From JAWKWH01 sp965204295 (lineage in GTDB: Bacteria; Pseudomonadota; Alphaproteobacteria; Rhizobiales; Rhizobiaceae), in contig OZ241973.1 in the NCBI GenBank assembly GCA_965204295.1, forward strand, positions 2,976,001-3,040,000: 64,000 nt of DNA. Direction: 5' to 3'. Under the pieces are notes generated by a model. The model was given only the letters and a program-made list of their open reading frames with translations, was not told the origin of the DNA and did not search any database. Shown one piece after another: positions 32,265 through 41,600 of the stretch (positions within the stretch are counted from its first letter, which is position 1; the number at the start of each line of letters is the position of its first letter). A program made the position numbers and the translations under genes.

Positions 32265-34637
32265 TCACGGCCCGTCGTCGACCACTGCGGGTTCCAAATC
32301 TTCCATATCCGCGTCTACGGAGGCCCGCGCGGCCGCGGCGACCGCTTTTTCCTCTTTTGGCGTGAGCGGGCGTTGCGGCTCATCAGCCAAACGCACGGTG
32401 ACTTCCTTGTGCGCGAACTTGACGCCTTCCTGCTCGAACAGTTCGCGAATGTGGGCGTAAACCACCTTTCGAGTGACAAACTGATCGCCGGGTTTGGTCA
32501 TGAACTTGACCCGGATGATCATTGCCGAGTCTTCCATCTTGTAGACGCCCTGCGATTTGAGCGGTTGCAGGAACAGATGACCGACGTCGGGGTGTTCGAG
32601 CAGGCGTTGGCCCAGTTTCTTGATCAGCTTGCGCACGCGCTCCACGTCGGTGTCGTAGGTCAGGCGCAACGGCAGTTTCATCATCACCCAATCGCGGGAG
32701 AAATTGGTCAGCCGCCTGATTTCGCCGAACGGAATCGTGTGCAGCGGTCCGTTGTGGTGGCGTAGCTGGAACGATCTCAACGAGATCTTCTCCACCGTTC
32801 CCTGGATACCTTCCATCTCAATGTATTCGCCGCGTCGAAAAGCGTCGTCGAACAGGAAGAAGCCGCCCGCGAATATGTCGCGAATAAGGGTTTGGGCTCC
32901 AAATCCGATTGCCAGACCGATTACACCGGCGCCGGCGAAGAGCGGTGCGATATCCACGCCCATGTTTGACAGAATCACCATCGCCGTCAGCACGATGATG
33001 CCGGCGACCGTCACATTGCGGATCAGTGGCAGCAGTGTCGTCAGGCGGCTCGCCCCCTGGCCGCCCATTTCGCCGTCCGGCTCGCCGGATTGAACATCGT
33101 CTCTTTCTTCGGCGATCTGCGCATCAATGTAGATCGCGACGGCGCGGTAAAGGAACCAGCCGATAAAGCCGATCATCAGAGTGTCGAGGAACGCGGTTAT
33201 CGGATTTCCGCGCTGGCCGATGTTGACATCCCAGGTCGCCAGAACGAAGCCCGCCGCGATAATGGTGATCAATATCCCGCTCGCCTGCTCCAACAGGGGC
33301 TTGAATAAAGGCCTGAAGGCCGGCATCTCCTCCATCTTCCTTTCGGCCATTACCTTGTTGATGATCAGTTCTTCATCATCTTCAGGTGCTTCGCGCAGCG
33401 CGGCGTCGATCGCGACCTGCTCCAGTTCGCGACGGATTTTCTCCTTTTCATGCGCCAGTGCGACCCTGACTTCGAACCGCCGTCGTCGGGCCTGATAGGC
33501 CTTGTCGATGATCAGCAACACCACGCCGTACGTGCCGACGCCGCCAAGGAACGCGATGATTGGCGAGGCGACGAGAATTGTGGCGCTCGGCAGGTCGAGC
33601 ACCGTCCGATAGACGCTGATAACCCAGGCGACAGCGAGATAGCCAAGCGAAATCCAATGCCAGGAGCCTGCAAACGCGCGTCGCCAGGCTGGTTTGGTCG
33701 CTGGTTCGTCGGCTCCAAGGAGAACACCGGCAAACGGTTTACGGTGGCGAACGGTAAGATAGCCGAACGTGAGAACCGCCAGCGTCATCGAACCCAAAAG
33801 CATCAGCTTGTAAACCTCGCGGTCAATGTCGAGCGCGTCAAACCAGGCTGTTATGGATAAAAAGACAATCACCGCCACCATCGAATTGCGCCAGCTGTAC
33901 TGGATCATCTTCGCATCTTCGTCATTCAGATTGATCATGCGATGCTTGGGCAGGTCGTGCGCGATAATGTTGAATAGGATAACCGCCCGGAACACCCAGT
34001 AGAACGAAAAGGCGACAATAATGATGAATATGGTGGCCCGGCTGGGTTCGTGGTCGTAGTCGAGTACGATGGCGACGGTCATCGCAATGCCGAAATTGAC
34101 GATAATGATTGCCATGATCAGACCGGCGCGAAACAGGAGAAAACTGATCTTGTCAGCGCGGTTCTGAGGGTTTTCCGTCAGCATCGTCTTCAAAAAATGC
34201 TGGTTTATGCGCGTAACCAGCGGGCGGGTGCCACTCATTGCGGCTATGCAGAGCGCGGTTGTGCCAAGCGCCCATGCCAGCCACCAATAGCCGCCATCCG
34301 GGCTTGCATCGCGAATTGCGGTCATGATTGCGTGCGCCGCCGCGGATGTTTGTGACAGGATTCGCCGGATTTCTTGGCGCATTTTCAGGCCGTCTTCTTG
34401 CCAACTCGTCGCTGACGGCTCAGCAGCGTCCTCGGTATCGAGCGGTGTGACTATGATAACGCTGAGACCCTTTTCCTTCGCTTTCTCAAGAAACGGCTCC
34501 ATTTCCGCTCCCAAATCCATCCCCGCAAGGGGAGTTTGCGCCGTCGCCGGCGCTGAAAATGCGCAAAAGACAACAGCGGTAAGCAGAAACACCGATCGCA
34601 GGAATTGCGACGGCTTTGAAATGTCTGTGCTCTTCAT
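32265..34637 (-). CDS. Large MscS-family mechanosensitive channel
   Basis: The 790-residue protein has a signal sequence (cleavage near ATAQTP), a long membrane region with about ten helices, and the MscS core near residues 560-620 (IRNVTVAGIIVLTAMVILSNMGVD, then GAGVIGLAIGFGAQTLIRDIFAG). The C-terminal beta and alpha/beta domains follow (GIQGTVEKISLRSFQLRHHNG). Size and layout resemble the YbiO/YjeP-like large members. It would release solutes on hypo-osmotic shock. A charged tail (PKEEKAVAAAARASVDADMEDLE) ends the protein. It is transcribed away from secE. Confidence 0.9.
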   Translation of the reverse strand: MKSTDISKPSQFLRSVFLLTAVVFCAFSAPATAQTPLAGMDLGAEMEPFLEKAKEKGLSVIIVTPLDTEDAAEPSATSWQEDGLKMRQEIRRILSQTSAAAHAIMTAIRDASPDGGYWWLAWALGTTALCIAAMSGTRPLVTRINQHFLKTMLTENPQNRADKISFLLFRAGLIMAIIIVNFGIAMTVAIVLDYDHEPSRATIFIIIVAFSFYWVFRAVILFNIIAHDLPKHRMINLNDEDAKMIQYSWRNSMVAVIVFLSITAWFDALDIDREVYKLMLLGSMTLAVLTFGYLTVRHRKPFAGVLLGADEPATKPAWRRAFAGSWHWISLGYLAVAWVISVYRTVLDLPSATILVASPIIAFLGGVGTYGVVLLIIDKAYQARRRRFEVRVALAHEKEKIRRELEQVAIDAALREAPEDDEELIINKVMAERKMEEMPAFRPLFKPLLEQASGILITIIAAGFVLATWDVNIGQRGNPITAFLDTLMIGFIGWFLYRAVAIYIDAQIAEERDDVQSGEPDGEMGGQGASRLTTLLPLIRNVTVAGIIVLTAMVILSNMGVDIAPLFAGAGVIGLAIGFGAQTLIRDIFAGGFFLFDDAFRRGEYIEMEGIQGTVEKISLRSFQLRHHNGPLHTIPFGEIRRLTNFSRDWVMMKLPLRLTYDTDVERVRKLIKKLGQRLLEHPDVGHLFLQPLKSQGVYKMEDSAMIIRVKFMTKPGDQFVTRKVVYAHIRELFEQEGVKFAHKEVTVRLADEPQRPLTPKEEKAVAAAARASVDADMEDLEPAVVDDGP

Positions 34638-35093
34638 GGTTGTCTCCGGTTGTTCGCCGTTGATAATCGGGGTAATTCAAACGTTCCAAGGGCGGTGATA
34701 ATCTCGTATCGGTCGACGTTATCAGATTAGGCATGCACGTTGTACAGGGCCGAAAACCAGATGATGGGTCTTTTCTGCGCTTGCCGGTCGCGCGAGTATA
34801 GGTCGCCGGACCTGCAAAATTTGTCGGTTGTGATGTTGCAAGCTGCCGCGGAAAGGGCTATTTGCAATTCGACATAGCCGTTTTGAGACGGGAGAATTGT
34901 TTCTAAATCGGCGTTTGGTCATGAAACGGAAACAAGCCCTTGAATGTGCGCGTTTTCGGTTTTATGTCGCAGTGACGGATCACGTGGAGCGGGTGAGGCT
35001 TTGCGCACCGTGAGCGCGTGGAAAGCGCCAATTTTCTCGGTTGATTCGCGGCGGAATTGCCCGTTTTCGCGATGATTCACAAACAGGCTGGCA
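34638..35093. other. Divergent intergenic region between the MscS gene and secE
   Basis: About 456 bp without a convincing gene on either strand. A tRNA-Trp gene, often found before secE in proteobacteria, is not present. A possible secE promoter is TTGAAT (34940-34945), 17 bp, TATGTC (34963-34968), with moderate match. The region must hold promoters for both directions. Confidence 0.45.
34940..34968 (+). promoter_or_regulatory. Possible promoter of secE-nusG
   Basis: TTGAAT and TATGTC are separated by 17 bp, about 125 bp before the secE start. Four of six -35 bases and the TAT of the -10 agree with consensus; the assignment is tentative. Confidence 0.3.
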
Positions 35094-35297
35094 ATGGCGT
35101 CGAAGAGCACAAATCCTTTTATATTTCTACAGCAAGTCAGGGCCGAAACGGCAAAGGTCACTTGGCCGACCAGGCGCGAAACGCTCATTTCGACCATCAT
35201 GGTGATCATCATGGCGTTCTTGGCGGCGATTTTCTTCTTTGCCGCGGACCAGGTGATTGCATTCTGTGTTGGTCTGATTCTGGATCTTGGTGGCTAG
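35094..35297 (+). CDS. secE: Preprotein translocase subunit SecE
   Basis: The 67-residue protein has the short bacterial SecE form: an amphipathic N-terminal helix with the conserved VRAETAKVTWPTRRET segment followed by one membrane helix (MVIIMAFLAAIFFFAADQVI). It clamps the SecY channel. nusG follows 49 bp later. Confidence 0.93.
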   Translation: MASKSTNPFIFLQQVRAETAKVTWPTRRETLISTIMVIIMAFLAAIFFFAADQVIAFCVGLILDLGG

Positions 35298-35346
35298 GGC
35301 GGCAGCCGGGACAACAAAAGCGGCGTTTACGGAGAACACAAAGAAG

Positions 35347-35874
35347 ATGACTGCGCGCTGGTACATCGTCCACGCCTATTCTAACTTCGAAAAGAAGGTC
35401 GCAGACTCAATTGAAGAGCAGGCAAAGTTCAAAGGTCTCTGGGAAAGATTCGAAAAGGTCCTGGTTCCTACCGAGAAGGTGGTCGAGGTTCGGCGCGGCC
35501 GCAAGGTGGATGCCGAGAGAAAGTTCTTCCCCGGTTATGTGCTGGTGAAGGCCCAACTGACCGATGCCGTGTTCAGCCTGATCAAGAACACGCCGAAAGT
35601 GACCGGATTTCTGGGCGATTCGAAACCCGTGCCGATCACCGAAGCGGAAGCCGAACAGATCCTGACGCAAATTCAGGAGGGCGTGGAGCGTCCGAAGCCA
35701 TCGGTTACGTTCGAGGTCGGCGAGGCCGTGCGCGTTTCCGACGGTCCTTTCGCCTCATTCAACGGTACGGTTCAGGAAATCGACGAGGAGCGTTCAAGGC
35801 TCAAAGTCGAGGTTTCGATCTTCGGGCGCGCGACGCCCGTGGATCTGGAATTCAGTCAGGTCGAAAAGGGCTGA
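35347..35874 (+). CDS. nusG: Transcription termination/antitermination factor NusG
   Basis: The 175-residue protein starts MTARWYIVHAYSNFEKKVAD at 35347; upstream codons in frame belong to the secE-nusG gap. The NGN domain is followed by a KOW domain (FEVGEAVRVSDGPFASFNGTVQEID). NusG binds RNA polymerase and couples it to Rho or S10, itself encoded in this window. Confidence 0.96.
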   Translation: MTARWYIVHAYSNFEKKVADSIEEQAKFKGLWERFEKVLVPTEKVVEVRRGRKVDAERKFFPGYVLVKAQLTDAVFSLIKNTPKVTGFLGDSKPVPITEAEAEQILTQIQEGVERPKPSVTFEVGEAVRVSDGPFASFNGTVQEIDEERSRLKVEVSIFGRATPVDLEFSQVEKG

Positions 35875-36016
35875 CAGAAGGGTTTCCGGCCCCAGAGGCT
35901 GGAGACGCAAACAGGTGGGAGGGTGAACGGTCTTGCCGATCGCTCATGAAAGCCCGGACCACCAAACTGCAACCGCCGGTTCCGCCGGCATATGACTAAG
36001 GTGACGAAACGCAGTC

Positions 36017-36445
36017 ATGGCCAAGAAAATCACAGGCCGGCTGAAGCTGCAGGTCCCCGCGGGGGCGGCGACGCCGTCTCCCCCGATCGGGCCGGCGCTC
36101 GGTCAGCGCGGCATCAACATCATGGAGTTCTGCAAGGCATTCAATGCCGCCAGTCAGGAGATGGAGAAGGGGTCGCCGATTCCCTGCACCATCACCTACT
36201 ATCAGGACAAGTCCTTCTCATTCACCATGAGGACGCCGCCGGCGTCGTACATGATCAAGAAGGCGACGAAGCTGAGTTCCGGTTCCAATGAACCGGGCAA
36301 ACAAAAGGCAGGTGAGATTTCACGCGCCGACGTGATCAAAATCGCCGAAGCCAAGATGAAAGACCTTAATGCCAACGACATCGAGGCCGCCGCCAGGATG
36401 ATCGAGGGCTCCGCCCGCTCCATGGGCATCGAAGTGGTGGGTTGA
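36017..36445 (+). CDS. rplK: Ribosomal protein uL11
   Basis: The 142-residue protein carries the LQVPAGAATPSPPIGPALGQRG start and the C-terminal rRNA-binding part (MKDLNANDIEAAARMIEGSARSMGI). It forms the GTPase-associated centre with L10-L12. rplA follows 4 bp later; a 142-bp gap separates it from nusG. Confidence 0.96.
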   Translation: MAKKITGRLKLQVPAGAATPSPPIGPALGQRGINIMEFCKAFNAASQEMEKGSPIPCTITYYQDKSFSFTMRTPPASYMIKKATKLSSGSNEPGKQKAGEISRADVIKIAEAKMKDLNANDIEAAARMIEGSARSMGIEVVG

Positions 36446-36449
36446 CGCG

Positions 36450-37139
36450 ATGGGCAAGAGAATCAATTCGGCCCGTGGGGGCATTGACCGAGGCAGGCTC
36501 TACGATCTTCCGGAGGCAATTGTGTTGCTGAAGGAGCGCGCAACGGCAAAGTTCGATGAGACCATCGAGGTGGCGATGAACCTCGGCGTCGATCCGCGCC
36601 ACGCGGATCAGATGGTTCGCGGCGTGGTGAACCTGCCCAACGGCACCGGGCGCAGCGTTCGCGTCGCTGTATTCGCCAAGGACGCCAAGGCCGATGAAGC
36701 CAAGGAAGCCGGTGCGGATGTGGTTGGCGCCGAAGATTTGGCGGAGAAGGTGCAGAAGGGCGACATCGACTTCGATCGCTGCATTGCAACGCCGGACATG
36801 ATGCCGCTGGTTGGGCGGTTGGGCAAGGTGCTTGGCCCGCGGGGCATGATGCCGAATCCGAAGGTCGGAACGGTCACGCCGGATGTGACCGCCGCGGTGA
36901 AGGCTTCCAAAAGCGGTGCGGTCGAGTTTCGGGTCGAGAAAGCCGGAATTGTGCATGCCGGCGTTGGCAAATCATCATTTGACGCCAAGGCGATTGAGGA
37001 AAATGTTTGCGCCTTTGTCGATGCCGTCATCAAGGCGAAGCCTTCAGGTGCGAAAGGCAACTATCTGAAACGCGCTGCGATCAGCTCGACCATGGGGCCT
37101 GGTTTCAAGCTTGAAGTGTCGAGCCTGACGGCGCCTTGA
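36450..37139 (+). CDS. rplA: Ribosomal protein uL1
   Basis: The 229-residue protein of the L1 stalk shows the hallmark VGRLGKVLGPRGMMPNPKVGTVT near residues 115-138. It starts MGKRINSARGG. In many bacteria L1 represses the rplKA mRNA. Two hairpins follow the gene. Confidence 0.96.
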   Translation: MGKRINSARGGIDRGRLYDLPEAIVLLKERATAKFDETIEVAMNLGVDPRHADQMVRGVVNLPNGTGRSVRVAVFAKDAKADEAKEAGADVVGAEDLAEKVQKGDIDFDRCIATPDMMPLVGRLGKVLGPRGMMPNPKVGTVTPDVTAAVKASKSGAVEFRVEKAGIVHAGVGKSSFDAKAIEENVCAFVDAVIKAKPSGAKGNYLKRAAISSTMGPGFKLEVSSLTAP

Positions 37140-37490
37140 GAATTTCCGCCGGTTGCTTCGCCGCTGGCATGAACCGAAAATTCCGGATCCTCCGGGGTCC
37201 GGAATCCGGAAGGGAACTTCCGGAAATCCTGTCCGAGATTGTGGGTGGCTCGCCTTAATTCGAAACGAGCCCGCATGAGACGGGTGAGACCGAAATTCGA
37301 AGGGTGAACGGCCCGGGAAATTGAGGTTCGAACCGTGTTGGCCTTTTGCCGGTCGCCTGAAAATGCGGAACGGCAACAGGGGGACGGGATCCTCGCTGTC
37401 GTATGGGTGATCCGAAATCGGGTTCCCGCCCGGCAAAAGGCAATCAGCAGGACCACGGCGCGCCCGTGGCTGTCAACTGGAGAGAGACAA
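37140..37490 (+). ncRNA. rplA-rplJ intercistronic leader (L10-leader type)
   Basis: This 351-bp non-coding stretch precedes rplJ, where bacteria usually place the L10(L12)4-binding leader. Visible structure: ATTCCGGA/TCCGGAAT (37180-37205, 10-nt loop), TCCGGAAG-GGAA-CTTCCGGA (37205-37224, a GNRA tetraloop on 8 bp), and CCACGG-CGCGC-CCGTGG (37453-37469) just before the rplJ ribosome binding site. The last could gate rplJ translation. The role as L10 leader is inferred from position and structure. Confidence 0.5.
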
Positions 37491-38009
37491 GTGGATAGAG
37501 TTGGAAAACGCGAATTCGTCTCGCAATTGAATGAGGTGTTCAACAACACCGGTTCGGTTGTCGTGGCCCACTATGCCGGTCTGACCGTGGCGCAAATGAA
37601 CGATCTGAGATCGAAAATGCGCGCCGCGGGCGGCACCGTCAAAGTCGCCAAGAACCGCCTCGCCAAAATCGCTCTTCAGGGCACGGAATCGGAAGGGATG
37701 ACAGCGCTGTTCAAGGGACAGACTTTGATTGCCTTTTCCGATGATCCGGTTACGGCTCCCAAGGTCGCCGCCGATTTTGCCAAGACGAATGACAATCTGG
37801 TCATTCTCGGCGGCGTGATGGGGCCGACGACGCTCAATGCCGACGGTGTGAAGGCGCTCGCCGCCATGCCGTCGCTGGATGAGTTGAGAGCCAGGCTCGC
37901 CGGCATGATTTCCACGCCGGCAACTCTGATCGCCCGGATCGTCAACGCACCGGCAGGTCAGCTTGCCCGTGTGTTTGGCGCTTATGCCTGGAAGGACGAA
38001 GCGGCATGA
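37491..38009 (+). CDS. rplJ: Ribosomal protein uL10
   Basis: The 172-residue protein starts at a GTG at 37491 (GGAGAGAG upstream): MDRVGKREFVSQLNEVFNNT is the normal L10 N-terminus. The frame stays open upstream over the leader, but that part is not L10. It anchors the L7/L12 dimers through its C-terminal helix. Confidence 0.95.
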   Translation: MDRVGKREFVSQLNEVFNNTGSVVVAHYAGLTVAQMNDLRSKMRAAGGTVKVAKNRLAKIALQGTESEGMTALFKGQTLIAFSDDPVTAPKVAADFAKTNDNLVILGGVMGPTTLNADGVKALAAMPSLDELRARLAGMISTPATLIARIVNAPAGQLARVFGAYAWKDEAA

Positions 38010-38066
38010 GGCCGTTCTTCAATGTCTTGAAACGCGAACGTTCGAACCTGAAAAAGGAACTGAAAA

Positions 38067-38441
38067 ATGGTTGATCTTGCGAAGATCGTTGATGACCTTT
38101 CGAGCCTGACCGTCTTGGAGGCGGCTGAGCTTTCGAAATTGCTTGAAGAAAAATGGGGCGTGTCGGCTGCCGCTCCCGTGGCTGTGGCCGCCGGCGCCGG
38201 TGGCGGTGAAGCCGCCTCAGTGGAGGAAAAGGACGAATTCGATGTCGTCCTGGCCGCGATCGGCGACAAGAAGATCGAGGTGATCAAGGAAGTGCGCGCC
38301 ATCACCGGTCTGGGGCTGAAAGAAGCCAAGGATTTGGTCGAAAGCGCTCCAAAAGCGGTCAAGGAAGGCGTTTCCAAGGGCGAAGCCGAGGAAATCCAGA
38401 AGAAGCTCGAAGAGGCAGGCGCCAAGGTCGAGTGCAAGTAG
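38067..38441 (+). CDS. rplL: Ribosomal protein bL12 (L7/L12)
   Basis: The 124-residue protein has the N-terminal dimerisation part (LAKIVDDLSSLTVLEAAELSKLLEEKWG), an Ala/Gly-rich hinge near residues 35-50, and the C-terminal domain KTEVIKEVRAITGLGLKEAK-type factor-binding surface. It recruits EF-G and EF-Tu, both encoded downstream. A 202-bp gap, without visible gene, follows before rpoB. Confidence 0.96.
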   Translation: MVDLAKIVDDLSSLTVLEAAELSKLLEEKWGVSAAAPVAVAAGAGGGEAASVEEKDEFDVVLAAIGDKKIEVIKEVRAITGLGLKEAKDLVESAPKAVKEGVSKGEAEEIQKKLEEAGAKVECK

Positions 38442-38643
38442 GTGTTGTGTTTCGCGGAGGGAGTATTTCGCGCTCCCTCCGTGATTTCTTGAGTTGAAAC
38501 AATCGACCCCGTTCCCGAGAGTCCTGAAGGGGCTTTCCGGGTTGGGTTTATCCGTTTCAGGGACTGTAAATTGACGGTCGCTGCAAGCGGGCGAGGCAAA
38601 GCCGGAGCCATCCGGCGGCATAACGGCGACACAAGGAGCGACA

Positions 38644-41600
38644 ATGGCGCAGTCCCAAACCTTCAATGGCCGCAGACGGGTTCGAAAGTTTTTCGGTGAT
38701 ATCCCTGAAGTTACCGAGATGCCTAACCTTATCGAGGTTCAAAAGGCATCCTATGACCAGTTTCTCATGATCAGCGAACCCGAAGGCGGCCGCGCGGATG
38801 AAGGCTTGCAGGCCGTATTCGATTCGGTCTTTCCGATATCCGATTTCTCCGGTGCGTCGATGCTCGAATTCGTTTCCTACGAATTCGAACCGCCGAAGTT
38901 CGACGTGGATGAGTGCCGTCAGCGCGACCTGACCTATTCGGCGCCGTTGAAGGTGATCTTGCGCCTGATCGTCTTCGACATCGACGAAGATACCGGTGCA
39001 AAATCGATCAAGGATATCAAGGAGCAGGATGTCTACATGGGTGACATGCCGCTCATGACCTCGAACGGCACGTTCATTGTCAATGGCACGGAGCGTGTCA
39101 TTGTCAGCCAGATGCACCGTTCGCCCGGCGTATTCTTCGATCACGATAAGGGCAAGTCACACTCTTCGGGCAAGCTTTTGTTTGCCGCCCGCGTTATTCC
39201 CTATCGCGGTTCGTGGCTTGATATCGAGTTTGACGCCAAGGACGTCGTGCATGCGCGCATCGACCGCCGGCGCAAGATACCGGTAACGTCGCTTCTGAAG
39301 GCGCTTGGCATGGACACGGAAGAAATCCTTTCGACGTTCTACAATAATCTGACCTATGTGCGCGATGGCGAGAACTGGCGGATACCGTATTCGGTCGACC
39401 GGTTCCGGGGCTTAAAGACCGTGACGGATCTGGTCGATGCCGATACCGGCAAGGTGGTGGTCGAGGCCGGTCGCAAGATGACGCCGCGCCAGGCCAGGCA
39501 GTTGGGCGACAAAGGCCTGAAGGCGATCCGAGCGACAGCCGAGGATATTTATGGCAGCTATCTTGCCGAGGACGTCGTCAATATCGAAACCGGTGAAATT
39601 TATCTGGAAGCCGGCGACGAACTTGATGAGAAAACGCTTCCGATTCTGGGCGAAACCGGGATGGATGAGGTTGAAATTCTCGACATCGATCACGTCAATG
39701 TCGGCGCCTATATCCGCAACACGCTTGCGGTCGACAAGAATGAAAGCCGGCAGGATGCGCTGTTCGACATCTATCGGGTTATGCGCCCGGGCGAACCGCC
39801 GACGATCGAGACGGCGGAAGCGATGTTCAACTCGCTGTTCTTCGATCCGGAGCGCTACGATCTTTCCGCCGTCGGACGCGTGAAGATGAATATGCGCCTG
39901 GAACTGGATGCCGAGGACACGGTCCGTGTTCTGCGCAAGGAGGACATCCTCGCCGTGGTCAGGACATTGGTCGGTCTGCGCGACGGCAAGGGCGAAATCG
40001 ACGATATCGACAATCTCGGCAATCGCCGCGTGCGTTCGGTCGGCGAACTGATGGAGAACCAGTACCGGATCGGCCTGCTTCGCATGGAACGCGCGATCAA
40101 GGAGCGTATGAGTTCGAACGAGATCGATACGAAGATGCCACAGGATCTGATCAACGCCAAACCGGCGGCGGCCGCGGTGCGCGAGTTCTTCGGCTCCTCG
40201 CAGCTGTCGCAGTTCATGGATCAGACCAATCCATTGTCGGAAATCACCCACAAACGCCGTTTGTCGGCGTTGGGGCCGGGTGGTCTGACGCGTGAGCGCG
40301 CGGGCTTCGAGGTTCGCGACGTACATCCGACTCACTACGGCCGCATCTGTCCGATCGAAACGCCGGAAGGCCCGAATATCGGCCTGATCAACTCGCTCGC
40401 GACCTTCGCGCGGGTCAATAAATACGGCTTCATCGAAACGCCTTATCGGAAGATTGTCGGCGGCAAGGTCACGATGGATGTCGTCTATCTGTCGGCGATG
40501 GAGGAAGCGCGCCACTACGTGGCCCAGGCAAACGCGGAACTGGACAAGAAGGGCCGGTTTGTCGACGAGTTTGTTGTCTGCCGTCATGCCGGCGAAGTAA
40601 TGATGGCGTCGCGCGAAAATGTCGATCTGATGGATGTTTCGCCGAAGCAGCTCGTATCGGTGGCTGCGGCGCTCATTCCGTTCCTTGAAAACGATGACGC
40701 CAACCGCGCCTTGATGGGGTCGAACATGCAGCGTCAGGCCGTGCCCTTGGTTCAGACCGAGGCTCCTTTTGTCGGCACGGGCATGGAATCCATCGTGGCC
40801 CGCGACTCCGGTGCCGCGATCGGTGCCCGCCGCACCGGCGTTGTCGATCAGGTGGACGCGACCCGTATCGTCATTCGCGCGACCGAGGAAGTCGATGCAT
40901 CCGAATCGGGTGTCGATATCTACCGATTGCAGAAATACCAGCGTTCCAATCAGAACACCTGCATCAACCAGCGACCGCTGGTTAAGGTAGGTGACCGGAT
41001 CGAGAAGGGCGATATCATCGCTGACGGTCCATCGACGGATCTGGGCGATCTCGCACTTGGCCGCAACGTTCTGGTCGCATTCATGCCGTGGAACGGCTAC
41101 AACTTCGAGGATTCCATCCTTCTGTCCGAGCGTATCGTCCGCGACGACGTGTTCACCTCGATCCATATCGAAGAATTCGAGGTGATGGCCCGCGATACGA
41201 AACTGGGACCGGAAGAAATCACGCGTGACATTCCGAATGTTTCTGAAGAAGCGCTGAAAAATCTTGATGAGGCCGGCATCGTTTATATTGGCGCCGAGAT
41301 GCAGCCGGGCGATATCTTGGTCGGCAAGATCACGCCGAAGGGAGAAAGCCCGATGACGCCGGAGGAAAAGCTTCTGCGCGCGATATTCGGCGAGAAGGCG
41401 TCAGACGTGCGCGATACGTCGATGCGGATGCCGCCCGGCACGTTCGGCACCGTTGTTGAAGTGCGGGTATTCAACCGTCACGGCGTGGAAAAAGACGAAC
41501 GCGCCATGGCGATCGAGCGCGAGGAAATTGAACGTCTGGCCAAGGACCGGGACGACGAGCAGGCGATCCTCAATCGCAATGTCTATGGCCGTCTTTCCGA

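Noticed and set aside
34638..35093. tRNA-Trp expected before secE
   Set aside because: No cloverleaf, no CCA anticodon arm and no T-loop motif were found.
39412..41166. A 584-codon open frame on the minus strand inside rpoB
   Set aside because: It is antisense to a fully conserved gene and has His/Arg-rich low-information sequence.
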